Source: an uncultured Lachnospiraceae bacterium (GTDB taxonomy: Bacteria; Bacillota; Clostridia; Lachnospirales; Lachnospiraceae). From it: a stretch of 64,000 nt of DNA. Position numbers and translations under genes: made by a program. The number at the start of each line of letters is the position of its first letter. Within the stretch, counting starts at the first letter, position 1. The stretch covers positions 29,673 through 93,672 of the forward strand of contig CATOOV010000004.1 in NCBI GenBank assembly GCA_951801955.1. Reading direction: 5' to 3'. A model generated the notes under the pieces. It ran no database searches. It worked only from the letters and a program-made list of their open reading frames with translations, and was not told where the DNA came from. Below, piece after piece: positions 54,052 to 63,719 of the stretch.

Positions 54052-57000
54052 ATGAAAAGAAAAGTAGTAGCTATGATACTGAGTATGGCTATGGTTTTCA
54101 CAATGCTGCCGGCGACAAACCTTAGGGCAGAGCAAGGCATTTCGGCACAGTCGTTAGAGAAAGCCATTTCACCAACGGACGGAACCATGGACAATCTTGC
54201 TCGGAGTGCAACCGCATCGGCAGGGTATACAAACACCTATGGCATTTCCCCAGAAAAAATTAATGATGGAACTTTGGCTACTTCAGATTCCAGCACAAGC
54301 TGGAACTGCTGGGGCGCAGCGGAAAACCAATATCCCATGGATGTGACGCTTACCTGGACAGAGGCGAAAACTGTGTCATCCATGCGTGTCATGTGGTGGG
54401 CTGACGGGGGCGGCGTTACCTTCCCTTCCAGCGCCAAAGTACAATATCTGGACGGCGAAGAGTGGAAGGATCTCTCCGATGTGGGAATTGAACACGGCGG
54501 CACAAACGGAACAAACGGCGTTTGGAACAACGTAAATTTTGATTCCCCTGTGACAACCACAAGCCTTCGCCTTATGGTCGGCAGAGGCAGCGGCGCTGTT
54601 GGCATTAGTGAATGGGAAGTGTTTGGCGACACATTGCAGGAATTTATCACTGGCGCAAATATTACCGGCATAAGTAAAATTGCAGTGGGGGCAACAGAAA
54701 AGTTTACCGGCGGCACACTGCCAGATAAATTATCTGAGGGGGCTTCCTATGAATGGTCCATTACTTCTGGGCAAGATAACGCAGAAATACAGGGCGCTGC
54801 CAATGAGCGTGAAGTATCTGTCAAATCATTAAAGGAAGGCACGGCGACCCTCCACCTTAAAGTTACAAAGGATAGCGTCGTAAAGGAGACAGATTTGGAG
54901 CTTCGCCTGCAGGACGAATCTATCAAATCCATTGATGTCTATAAAACGTCTACCAAAGCAGGGGTAGCACCGATCCTTCCTGATACGGTAGTGGCAAACG
55001 GATTGGAATTTGACGAGCCAACGCCTTCTGAAGTAAGCGAAACTACTGGATACGATTTTGGAGAAACCTTTAATTCCAAACTGCTTCCGGTTACCTGGGA
55101 AACAGTCGCACCTGAAAATTATGCTGCTGACAAAATTGGCAAAACTTTCACGGTAAAGGGAACCGTCTCCTATAACGGAACAGAACATGAAACTACTGCT
55201 GAGATTACTGTGAAAGCGCCTGTATCTGCCGCAGAATCCAACAACAGCGTTACCTTTGAAAACGTACAGTTAAATGATATTTTCTGGACGCCCAAACAGG
55301 AGACAAACGCCATCACCTCCCTGAACAAAGCAATCTCAGAGATTGAAAAAGACACTGGCGGGGAGCCAAACTTTGACAATGCCATTAAAAAACTGAATGG
55401 GCAACCATACAATTCGTTCAAAGGATTTGTGTTCCAGGATTCTGACATATACAAGAGTATTGAAGCGATTTCCTATACGCTCTCTGCAACACAGAATGAT
55501 ACGGGTACAGAAATCACGGCACAGAGACAAAAACTTCAGGAAAAACTGAATAGCTGGATTGAAAAAATTGAGCAAGTACAGTATGCAGACGGATATATTG
55601 ATACCTTCTTTACTTTAAGAAGCGAATCTTCCGCTGGCGGAAACCATCCTGGCACCCACCGCTGGATTGACCTTTCCAACCACGAAATGTACAACGCAGG
55701 GCATTTCCTGGAAAGCGTGGTTGCTTATACCCGCTACCGTGAAGGAATCAATGACCCCGATTACAGGCTGTATGTGGCAGGCAAACGTTTTGCAGACCAT
55801 ATCGTTTCCCTGTTTGGTCCCAATGGGACACGCCACGAGGTTCCCGGACATGAAGAGATCGAACTTGCGTTAGTAAAATTCGGAAAACTTGCAGAACAAT
55901 ACGAAGGGGAGAATGCCGGACAGAAATATTATGACACCGCAAAACTATTGATTGACCGACGCGGAGAAGCTGCAAACTTACGTGACAGCGGTTACAAAGG
56001 AGATGAATATTCCCAGGATAAGCTGCCATTTAAATCGGAAACAAATGCCGTAGGCCATGCGGTACGTGCCAACTATTTCTACACAGGCGTGACCGATATC
56101 GCTACCCTGCTTCCAGAAAACGATCCAGACAGGGCAGATTATATTAACAGTTTAAACACCATTTGGGATTCTGTAACTGCCAAGAAAACTTATATTACAG
56201 GCGGAATCGGTGCAACCACGGCTACCAGTTCTGCGGAAGGGTTCGGGGCAGATTATGACCTGCCGCCGCAGCAGTCTTACTGTGAAATCTGCGCGGCAAT
56301 CGCTGCTGCAAACTGGAACCAGAGAATGAACCTGCTGCATGAAGACGGAAAATACGCAGATATGGTGGAGAAAAACCTCTACAACTCCATCTTAGTAGGC
56401 GAAAACCTGGATGGAAACCTTTTCTATTACAGTACCTTGCTCCGTGCAGAGAATGGGAATGCCCGTTCTGAATGGTTTGGCTGCGCATGCTGCCCGCCGA
56501 ACTTAATGAGGACAATCGCTTCTCTGAGCGGATATATGTACACCGCACATAAAAACGACCTCTTTGTCAATATGTTTGTGGGAAGCAACGGAACTGTCAA
56601 TTTAGGAGGCACACAGGTAGGGTTAAAACAAGAGACAAACTATCCATGGGACGGCGCAGTCAAGATGACTGTGACTTTGCCGGAATCCAAAGCTTTTGCC
56701 ATGAAGATCCGTATTCCAGGATGGATAAATGAGCAGAAGGACAAAAACGTTGTGATCAAGGTAAACGACGAAACCGTAACTGCCACAGCAGAAAAAGGGT
56801 ATGCAACGATAAACCGTACTTGGAACAATAATGATGTCGTTTCCATTGATATGCCAATGGAAATCAGGATGACAGAATCTAATGAAAATGTGGAAGCAAC
56901 CCAGGGAATGATTGGACTGCAGAGAGGGCCAATTGTATATTGTATCGAAAAAGCTGGAAATGTACAGCTTAATCCAGACATTAAAAACTTTGATCCTATG

Positions 57001-59562
57001 AACTTTGTAATCCCAAGAAAAGCTGAATTAAAAGCTGAATTTAATGACAAGTTATTAAATGGCGTAGTAGAAATTACAGGTGATGTAAAATATGCTACTG
57101 GAAACGGCAAAGAAATGATCGACGCCAAACTTCAGGCAGTTCCTTACTATGCATGGAACAACCGCAACGATGACGCCGATTATGTCGCTGGACTGGCAGA
57201 ACCCAAAAACGAGTCATCCAAAATGTTGATTTGGACTATGGCAGACACACCTAACAACGTAAAAGAACCAGGCATCCGCGACAATGCGACTCCTTCTGTA
57301 AGTTATGTGGGATGGAATATGGGAGCTGACCGTTTTGCAGATGGCGATAAAGGCACCTTCTGGAATGGGAACGCCGATCCCGACCTTCAGACCAAGGACC
57401 AGTGGATGATGTATGACTTCGGCACAAGAAAAGCTGAAATTACAGAATCCAAGATTATGTTCTCAGACGACGGCGGCGGCGTTATGGTTCCCACCAGCAT
57501 TAAAATTGAATACACCAAAGACGACGGAACTTGGGCTGAAGTTACGCCAGTAGGCGAATGGACCTATGTAAAAAATAAATTTAACACCTACCAATTTGAA
57601 AAAATTGTAACTTCCAAAATCCGCGTCACCATGAACCATGCTAAATTAAACAACCAAAAAGTTGCCGTTGCAGTCTGCGAATGGGAATTAACAGGAGACA
57701 TGACAGCTACCCAGGAGGAAAAACAGCCATTAGCAGATGCAATTGCAAGAGCTGAAAAACTAAATTCTAAAGACTATACCAAAGAAAGCTGGAATGCTTT
57801 ACAGGCAGCTATTACACAGGCAAAGAAAGTACTTGCCGACGATAAAGCCACCTTCATAAAAGACGTCTCAGCTGCACAGACAGCATTGTCAGACGCGATC
57901 GACAATCTGGTACCTGTAACAACAGAAGTGGTTACACCAGGTATTAAGGATGAAGGCAATGGCAAGTATGAAGTAACGATTCCTGAAATTACACCAGGGC
58001 AAGAAAATGTTCCCATTAAGATTCCAGATTCCCTTGCCGAAAGCATTAAAAACAGCACAGAAACAAAAGTTTCTGTCAATATCAAACTTTCAGAAAACCT
58101 TGCTGAGGATAAAGTACAGAATATTACAATACCAAAAGAAGTCCTTGAAGCTGTAAAAGAAACGGGCAAAGATCTGACAGTATCCGTCGCTGGCAGCACT
58201 TCTTACCAATGGGTATTTACAGCGGAAAGTTTGAAAGACGCACAGATTTCTGACCTGAATTTGGTGCTTGGGGTAGCTGACAGCGACAAAGACGAAGAGA
58301 TCAAAGGTTTGCTGAAAGAAGATGAAAAAGGCATGGTACTCTCCTTTGCACAGGAAGGACAAATCCCTGGGGCAAAAGTTACCGTGGACGCTTCTAAGAT
58401 GGGATGGAAGGCAGGGGAGACAGTCACCCTTGGATATTACAACCCAGAGACAAAGAAATTGGAGGAGCTTGGCACTTACACCGTTGGCGAAGATGGGAAA
58501 GTGGCAATTGACGCGGCAAAAGGCGGCAAATACGTACTGTGGAAGAAAAATACAGTTGCTACCACAATCCCAGTAGAAAGCATTTCCTTAAACAAATCAA
58601 CACTGACCCTTACGGTTGGAAAGAGTGAGACTTTAACGGCAAAAGTAGCTCCTGATAATGCAACCAACCAGGAAGTAACATGGGAGTCCAGTAATGATAA
58701 AGTTGCTACCGTATCAAATGGTAAGGTAACTGCCAAGGCAAAAGGGACAGCAACCATCACAGTGGCAAGCTCAGAGAATGCCAACATAAAGAAAACATGT
58801 ACCGTAACCGTAAAAGCGGCAACCATTCCAGTGACAAAGGTAAAACTGAACAAGACAAAACTTACCCTGAACCTGGGCAAGTCTTATACCTTGAAGGCAA
58901 CCATATCACCCTCCAATGCAAGCAACAAGGGCGTGACCTTTAGTTCCAGCAAAAAGACTGTTGCAACCGTAAGTTCCAAGGGAGTTGTGAAGGCAAAGAA
59001 AGTGGGAACCACAACCATTACCGTAAAGACAAAAGACGGCGGCAAGAAATCAACCTGTAAGATAACGGTAAAACGCCCCGTATCCAAGGTCAAGTTGAAC
59101 AAGACCAAGGCAACCTTGGGGGCAAAGGAAACCTTCACCTTGAAGGCAACGGTATCACCGTCCAATGCAACCAATAAGAACGTAACTTACAAGAGCAGCA
59201 ACAAGAAGGTGGCAACCGTATCTTCCAAGGGAAAGGTCAAGGCGGTGAAGAAAGGGAAAGCAACCATTACGGCAACTGCGGACGGCAAGAGTGCAAAATG
59301 TACCATTACCGTAAAGGCAGCGCCCAAGAAGATTACCTTAAACGCTAAGAGCAAGACCTTGAGGAAGGGCAAAACCTTCCAGTTGAAGGCAAAACTGACA
59401 AAGAATACCGCAAGTTACAAGATTACTTACAAGACCAGCAACAAAAAGATAGCAACGGTATCTTCCAGTGGAAAGATTAAGGCAGTGAAGAAAGGAAAGG
59501 CAACGATTACTGCTACAACCTTCAACAAGAAAAAAGCAACCATTAAGATTACCGTAAAATAA
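54052..59562 (+). CDS. Secreted GH127 beta-L-arabinofuranosidase with discoidin, FIVAR and Big_2 domains
   Basis: 1836 residues; ATG follows AAGGAGG. Signal peptide to about 26. Discoidin (F5/8 C) domain at about 45-200 (MRVMWWADGGGVTFPSSAKV); Ig-like part to 395; GH127 at about 400-1000, with Glu745 and Cys747 (YCEICAA) and Cys813/Cys814 (GCACCPPN), the Zn-Glu-Cys3 set in which a cysteine is the nucleophile in bifidobacterial HypBA1. A second discoidin domain (about 1085-1215), FIVAR helix (1225-1295), a beta domain, then four Big_2 repeats (1505-1836). No anchor; the Lys-rich Big_2 tail may hold it to the wall. It should release arabinose from plant glycans or glycoproteins. The last 280 bp recur inverted at 63720. 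Confidence 0.95.
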   Translation: MKRKVVAMILSMAMVFTMLPATNLRAEQGISAQSLEKAISPTDGTMDNLARSATASAGYTNTYGISPEKINDGTLATSDSSTSWNCWGAAENQYPMDVTLTWTEAKTVSSMRVMWWADGGGVTFPSSAKVQYLDGEEWKDLSDVGIEHGGTNGTNGVWNNVNFDSPVTTTSLRLMVGRGSGAVGISEWEVFGDTLQEFITGANITGISKIAVGATEKFTGGTLPDKLSEGASYEWSITSGQDNAEIQGAANEREVSVKSLKEGTATLHLKVTKDSVVKETDLELRLQDESIKSIDVYKTSTKAGVAPILPDTVVANGLEFDEPTPSEVSETTGYDFGETFNSKLLPVTWETVAPENYAADKIGKTFTVKGTVSYNGTEHETTAEITVKAPVSAAESNNSVTFENVQLNDIFWTPKQETNAITSLNKAISEIEKDTGGEPNFDNAIKKLNGQPYNSFKGFVFQDSDIYKSIEAISYTLSATQNDTGTEITAQRQKLQEKLNSWIEKIEQVQYADGYIDTFFTLRSESSAGGNHPGTHRWIDLSNHEMYNAGHFLESVVAYTRYREGINDPDYRLYVAGKRFADHIVSLFGPNGTRHEVPGHEEIELALVKFGKLAEQYEGENAGQKYYDTAKLLIDRRGEAANLRDSGYKGDEYSQDKLPFKSETNAVGHAVRANYFYTGVTDIATLLPENDPDRADYINSLNTIWDSVTAKKTYITGGIGATTATSSAEGFGADYDLPPQQSYCEICAAIAAANWNQRMNLLHEDGKYADMVEKNLYNSILVGENLDGNLFYYSTLLRAENGNARSEWFGCACCPPNLMRTIASLSGYMYTAHKNDLFVNMFVGSNGTVNLGGTQVGLKQETNYPWDGAVKMTVTLPESKAFAMKIRIPGWINEQKDKNVVIKVNDETVTATAEKGYATINRTWNNNDVVSIDMPMEIRMTESNENVEATQGMIGLQRGPIVYCIEKAGNVQLNPDIKNFDPMNFVIPRKAELKAEFNDKLLNGVVEITGDVKYATGNGKEMIDAKLQAVPYYAWNNRNDDADYVAGLAEPKNESSKMLIWTMADTPNNVKEPGIRDNATPSVSYVGWNMGADRFADGDKGTFWNGNADPDLQTKDQWMMYDFGTRKAEITESKIMFSDDGGGVMVPTSIKIEYTKDDGTWAEVTPVGEWTYVKNKFNTYQFEKIVTSKIRVTMNHAKLNNQKVAVAVCEWELTGDMTATQEEKQPLADAIARAEKLNSKDYTKESWNALQAAITQAKKVLADDKATFIKDVSAAQTALSDAIDNLVPVTTEVVTPGIKDEGNGKYEVTIPEITPGQENVPIKIPDSLAESIKNSTETKVSVNIKLSENLAEDKVQNITIPKEVLEAVKETGKDLTVSVAGSTSYQWVFTAESLKDAQISDLNLVLGVADSDKDEEIKGLLKEDEKGMVLSFAQEGQIPGAKVTVDASKMGWKAGETVTLGYYNPETKKLEELGTYTVGEDGKVAIDAAKGGKYVLWKKNTVATTIPVESISLNKSTLTLTVGKSETLTAKVAPDNATNQEVTWESSNDKVATVSNGKVTAKAKGTATITVASSENANIKKTCTVTVKAATIPVTKVKLNKTKLTLNLGKSYTLKATISPSNASNKGVTFSSSKKTVATVSSKGVVKAKKVGTTTITVKTKDGGKKSTCKITVKRPVSKVKLNKTKATLGAKETFTLKATVSPSNATNKNVTYKSSNKKVATVSSKGKVKAVKKGKATITATADGKSAKCTITVKAAPKKITLNAKSKTLRKGKTFQLKAKLTKNTASYKITYKTSNKKIATVSSSGKIKAVKKGKATITATTFNKKKATIKITVK

Positions 59563-59593
59563 AAAATACTTGGGGAATAAACAGTTACCCCTT

Positions 59594-59710
59594 TCAGTTA
59601 CGGCTATAAAGCTGTCACATTGAGAAATTACCCTGCAGGATATGGCAAATTCTATTTTAAAGAAAGAACCATATCCTGTGGGTAAAACCTCACTGTGGCA
59701 GCTTTTTTAT
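59594..59710 (+). terminator. Terminator with nested hairpin after the GH127 gene
   Basis: Outer stem AAGCTGTCACATTGAG / CTCACTGTGGCAGCTT followed by TTTTAT, inner stem CAGGATATGG / CCATATCCTG. The same design follows the related gene at 63720. Confidence 0.85.
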
Positions 59711-59712
59711 CA

Positions 59713-59815
59713 TGGGTCTGTTGCAAAATGCAGGGATTCCACCATATATAGTAACAATATAGCAAATACCTGTACTATATGTTGTGTAAATTCCTCATTT
59801 TGCGACACCCTCATG
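59713..59815. repeat. Long hairpin repeat (GCAAAATA...TTTTGC family), copy 2
   Basis: GGGTCTGTTGCAAAATGCAG pairs with CTCATTTTGCGACACCC; inner CATATATAGT / ACTATATGTTG. Close relative of 31873-31970. Confidence 0.85.
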
Positions 59816-59824
59816 ACATAATAA

Positions 59825-60005
59825 ATATGCGCACGCGCAACAAAGTAACATATTGCTTCGCACTCTTGCGCGGCGCGGAACAAAAGATGCGTTAGCAAAA
59901 AAATTTGCTCGCGGGAGTGCATGATACTCACTTTTGTTCTATAAAGTTTGTGTGTCAAAAGGTAGTTTTTATAAAGTTCTTCTTGGTAATTCACAAAACA
60001 GAAAA
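59825..60005 (+). repeat. Fused dispersed repeats (GAACAAAAG family, then GGTAGTT family)
   Basis: 59825-59940 matches the minus strand of 4754-4895, ending in the CTTTTGTTC half. Directly after, GTGTGTCAAAAGGTAGTTTT (59950) matches the left part of the 51959 element. Together with the terminator, the 59713 hairpin and the 60066 repeat this fills the 789-bp gap 59563-60351. Confidence 0.7.
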
Positions 60006-60065
60006 GAAATACAACCATCATTTATTGATTTTTCCCTGTAAGATTACAAAAATTTTTGTTACAAT

Positions 60066-60140
60066 AATTCAAGAACGCTACCAGCGTTTGTACTGTGAAG
60101 AGCACGTCAAGCATCGCATGACAATTTCTTTTGTGCGCGC
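60066..60140. repeat. CAAGAACGCC-family repeat, copy 3
   Basis: CAAGAACGCTACCAGCGTTTG, then GCATCGCATGACAATTTCTT, as at 10345-10425. The hairpin has lost two pairs. Confidence 0.65.
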
Positions 60141-60351
60141 CTCTGGGGCGCCTCATTATGCTATTTGGCGTGTCATAAAGTATGGAAGGAATGCACAAGG
60201 CGCGTTGAGTATGCCTTTAATAAAATTTTTTTGCAACATACAAACAAAACTACATAGGTTTTACGATCGCTGGCAGGAATCAATGATTAATTTAAGGATG
60301 CATGAAACAACAATTATAATTTGCCATATGGAAGAAGGAGTGTGAACGATA

Positions 60352-61530
60352 ATGAACAAAAAATATCAAAGAATTTTTCTGATTGTTTTGGATTCCCTGG
60401 GAATCGGCGCGATGCCAGATGCAGAAAAATACGGCGATGCCACTGCCAATACCCTGGGGCATATCTGGGAACGAGTCCCCAGCCTCAAGATCCCCAACCT
60501 GCGCAGATTGGGAATTGGAAATCTCTGCGGAAAACAAGACGAAACCTGCGGCTGTTATCTGCGGCTGAAGGAAAAAAGCGTTGGAAAAGACACCATGACC
60601 GGACACTGGGAAATGATGGGGCTGCATGTGAAAGAACCCTTCCTTACTTTTACTGAGACTGGATTTCCAGAAGAACTGATTCAGCGGCTGGAAACAGAAT
60701 TTGGAAGAAAAATAATTGGCAACAAAGCCGCAAGCGGCACAGACATTTTGGAAGAATATGGAGAAGAGGAAATCCAAAATGGAAGCCTGATTGTATATAC
60801 TTCCGCAGACAGCGTACTTCAGATCTGCGGTCACGAGAAATATACTGGTCTTGATAATCTCTACCGTTACTGTGAAAAAGCACGCGAGATTACAATGCGC
60901 CCAGATTGGAAAGTGGGGCGTGTAATTGCCAGACCTTATGTGGGAGAAAGAAAAGGAAAATTTACAAGAACTGCAAACCGTCATGACTACGCCATCAAAC
61001 CTTACGATACCACTGTCCTGGATTTATTGAAAAATCAAGGATATGACGTGGTTGGCGTCGGCAAAATCAATGATATCTTTTCAGGGGAAGGCATTACCCA
61101 GACTTATAAATCACAGTCCAGCGTACATGGAATGGAACAGGCCATAGAGCTTGCCACACAAGATTTTACAGGCTTATGTTTTGTAAATCTGGTAGATTTT
61201 GACGCCTTATGGGGGCACAGGCGTAATCCTGAAGGGTATGCAAAGGAACTGGAGAGATTTGACATGAAACTGGAAGTGTTTTTAAAAACACTTAAAAAAG
61301 ATGACCTGCTTTTGATCACTGCTGACCACGGGAATGATCCCACATATTTTGGGACAGACCATACCAGGGAAACCGTGCCGCTGTTGTGTTATGGAACTTC
61401 TCTAAAACATCCCAGGCAGTTGGAAGAACAGGAAACCTTTGGGGTAATCGGCGCCACCATTGCAGACAATTTTCAAGTGGAATTACTCCCCCATATGATT
61501 GGCAATTCTCTGCTTGACCAAATAAAATAG
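60352..61530 (+). CDS. deoB: Phosphopentomutase
   Basis: 392 residues, normal for the family. Interconverts ribose-1-P and ribose-5-P (and the deoxy forms) in nucleoside breakdown. Alkaline-phosphatase-type metal sites: [14 protein letters not shown] (Asp14), KDTMTGHWE (phospho-Thr motif, 79-87), ITADHGNDP and TDHTRE. GAAGGAG lies 11 bases before the ATG. No nucleoside phosphorylase is linked. It stands alone between repeats. Confidence 0.97.
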   Translation: MNKKYQRIFLIVLDSLGIGAMPDAEKYGDATANTLGHIWERVPSLKIPNLRRLGIGNLCGKQDETCGCYLRLKEKSVGKDTMTGHWEMMGLHVKEPFLTFTETGFPEELIQRLETEFGRKIIGNKAASGTDILEEYGEEEIQNGSLIVYTSADSVLQICGHEKYTGLDNLYRYCEKAREITMRPDWKVGRVIARPYVGERKGKFTRTANRHDYAIKPYDTTVLDLLKNQGYDVVGVGKINDIFSGEGITQTYKSQSSVHGMEQAIELATQDFTGLCFVNLVDFDALWGHRRNPEGYAKELERFDMKLEVFLKTLKKDDLLLITADHGNDPTYFGTDHTRETVPLLCYGTSLKHPRQLEEQETFGVIGATIADNFQVELLPHMIGNSLLDQIK

Positions 61531-61659
61531 CCGATTGCACTCTTACAAAGAGGAAACTTCTTCGCTCCGCTGCGGTTAATGCTTAACGGATGTCCGCTGG
61601 GATAAATTTCGGAAATCCCATTTAAAGCATCCTCCCGTGCTGCCATTAAAACCTAATTT

Positions 61660-62063
61660 ATTACTCCGGCAGTTTTAAATATCAATGAACTTTACGCAGC
61701 GTCAAATATCCCGCAGCAAGCTGACGGGGAATGTTAGCTTGTTATTCGCAAGTCCGCCCCAAAGGCGGGGTATTTGCACCCAAAGGGACACTTTACCCTC
61801 GCGGCTGTCTGCACTCCGTTTCGGTCCATGCTTCACATGCGCCACTGGCGCATAGCACCGTCAAATATCCATACAAGCATGGCTGCTTTCCTAAGTGCCC
61901 TTTTGGTACATTGCCCGCGGGAATAAATTTTTATCTGCAAGGCGGAAGAATGAGTTGCAGCAAGTGCTACAACAATTGATGAGGGTCTGCCCCGCTTTAT
62001 CAGGTACAACGCGGCAGATAGAAATTTAGACAAGTTAAGTCGATATTTAAGCGCTGGAGTAAT
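61660..62063. repeat. ATTACTAAGGCGG-family element, copy with insertion
   Basis: ATTACTCCGGCAGTTTTAAA at the left and TTTAAGCGCTGGAGTAAT at the right are the terminal repeats. Relative to the 160-bp copy at 49816 there is extra DNA, part of it bracketed by GTCAAATATCC at 61701 and 61860, like a target duplication. It covers most of the 578-bp gap 61531-62108. Confidence 0.8.
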
Positions 62064-62108
62064 ACCATCCATTCAGGTCATCGGAAGTTATTCCGTAGCA
62101 ACTATATA

Positions 62109-63098
62109 TTACTTTCTTTTCTTCCTGTAAATTTTCCATTTTAAAAATGTATCCTGATATATACTGTGCTTCATCTTTGGAAATGCTTTTGTCAAACGAT
62201 TCATACAAAAACTTTCACTTTCCATCAAACGGTTATATTCTTTCTGAAGTTTTGCCCTCTCGTCCATTTTTTCCACAAAAATAGTTTTCTTATCCTTCAA
62301 ACTTTCTTTTTTCTCTAACAGGATACCTTTCTTTTCTGATACAGCAGATCTCATATGACTGAGATTCTCCGTAAACTCCTCTCTCCTCCCTGCCATAACA
62401 GATTTTATATTTTCAGAGAAACCCTCACTTTTTTCCTTAAATTCTGTCGCCTTTATATCCATTGTTTCTTTCCATTCATCTTTCTTTTCCATAGTGGAAG
62501 TGACCCCTTCGTAGATATTTTCCCCGATTTCATTGGAAATGGCCATAAGTTTTTCAGCGATCTCATCCATCAGTTTCAGATGCTGGTTAAACTTCAGAAT
62601 ACCTGCCACTGTAACCCCAAAATCAACAAAAAATATAAGGCACAAAATTATTAAAATAATCACTCTGGGAAGTTTAGGCACAATTTTTATCACATTATAA
62701 ATGGTGGGATGAATGACATCCATTACCAGTGTACAACCCAATCCCCACAAAATAGAAAATTTCAGACAGACATATCCGCAGATATTAAAATTTTCTTCAG
62801 AATAATCCCACCACTGGTTATGAAACAACTTTTCCAACAAGAACCCTGTAATAAATTCAATTGTTGATGTCAGGAAAAAAGAACCAACAAACAAAAAAAG
62901 AAAATTGTCCTTTAATGGAGTTAATGTCACAATTACAACCAAAATGCCACAACCATAAACTGGACAAACCGGACCATTTAAAAAACCTCTATTTACAAAT
63001 ATTTTCGTCTCCAATGCAGCATACGCAACCTCAACACACCAGCCTAAAAATGCATAGATTAAAAATATCCATGTTACCTCAATAAATGATGTTGGCAT
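62109..63098 (-). CDS. CmpB-like putative ABC transporter permease with coiled-coil tail
   Basis: 329 residues from the ATG at 63098 after AAAGGAGAG; an in-frame ATG at 63116 has no site. Five helices in residues 1-190. FLIYAFLGWCVEVAYAAL and NRGFLNGPVCPVYGCG are the PF06541 (ABC_trans_CmpB) signature. A long Lys/Glu coiled coil (about 200-310) and a basic tail follow. Despite the family name, no ATPase is nearby and transport is not shown. Promoter: minus TTGTCA-16-TATATC at 63207-63234. Confidence 0.88.
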   Translation of the reverse strand: MPTSFIEVTWIFLIYAFLGWCVEVAYAALETKIFVNRGFLNGPVCPVYGCGILVVIVTLTPLKDNFLFLFVGSFFLTSTIEFITGFLLEKLFHNQWWDYSEENFNICGYVCLKFSILWGLGCTLVMDVIHPTIYNVIKIVPKLPRVIILIILCLIFFVDFGVTVAGILKFNQHLKLMDEIAEKLMAISNEIGENIYEGVTSTMEKKDEWKETMDIKATEFKEKSEGFSENIKSVMAGRREEFTENLSHMRSAVSEKKGILLEKKESLKDKKTIFVEKMDERAKLQKEYNRLMESESFCMNRLTKAFPKMKHSIYQDTFLKWKIYRKKRK

Positions 63099-63149
63099 AA
63101 TCTCTCTCCTTTCCACCTGTTATGAATCCTTCCCGTTCCAAATATAGAC

Positions 63150-63195
63150 ACACAAAACCCCCCTGCCGGGATTAGACAGGGGGATTTTGCATGTT
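63150..63195. terminator. GC-rich hairpin in the leader of the CmpB-like gene
   Basis: CCCCCCTG pairs with CAGGGGG, flanked by AAAAC and ATTTTGC. It lies between the promoter at 63207 and the start codon, so it could act as an attenuator of the minus-strand gene (TTTTGTGTG follows it on that strand). Confidence 0.5.
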
Positions 63196-63206
63196 TATAA
63201 AGAAGG

Positions 63207-63234
63207 GATATAACGAATATAACCTATTTGACAA
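63207..63234 (-). promoter_or_regulatory. Promoter of the CmpB-like gene
   Basis: Minus strand TTGTCA (63234-63229), 16-base spacer, TATATC (63212-63207). The stretch 63235-63540 is AT-rich and shows nothing else recognisable. Confidence 0.5.
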
Positions 63235-63544
63235 TTATTTTCACCGACCTTGTGAAATCGGTATAGAATTTCTTCTTTCCAGAATTTTCTTATATGAGTA
63301 GTATACCACATATTTTGCCGTATTGGAAGACTTTTTCTAAGTAATTTTAATATTTTTCTTTCCAGTCCATGTCTCCTTTAACGAAGAGACCGTTCCTGGC
63401 TTCACTAGCAGATTCTTTTTTGAATTGTGCATACTATATTGCTTTTTTCAATTTTATCTTATCGGCTGGTTTTGCCGTGATTGAGCAGATAAATTTTCGA
63501 ATTATATGTTGGGAAACTACTTTCCGTCACCCAAATTTTTATGG

Positions 63545-63645
63545 AAAAAAGCTATCACAAATAAGATGTATCTACAGGATATGGCTGTTTTCCTAAAATA
63601 GAATTTGCCATATCCTGTAAGATAATTTTTCAATATGGCAGCTTT
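63545..63645 (-). terminator. Nested-hairpin terminator of the second Big_2 protein
   Basis: Minus strand: AAAGCTGCCATATTG ... TGATAGCTTTTTT outer stem, CAGGATATGG / CCATATCCTG inner stem. Copy of the design at 59594-59710. Confidence 0.75.
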
Positions 63646-63719
63646 ATCGTTGCAGCAAAGGATAAAAGAATTGTTGTTTATTCCTCAAGTATTTAGCTGC
63701 AATGGAAAGGGATTACTGT

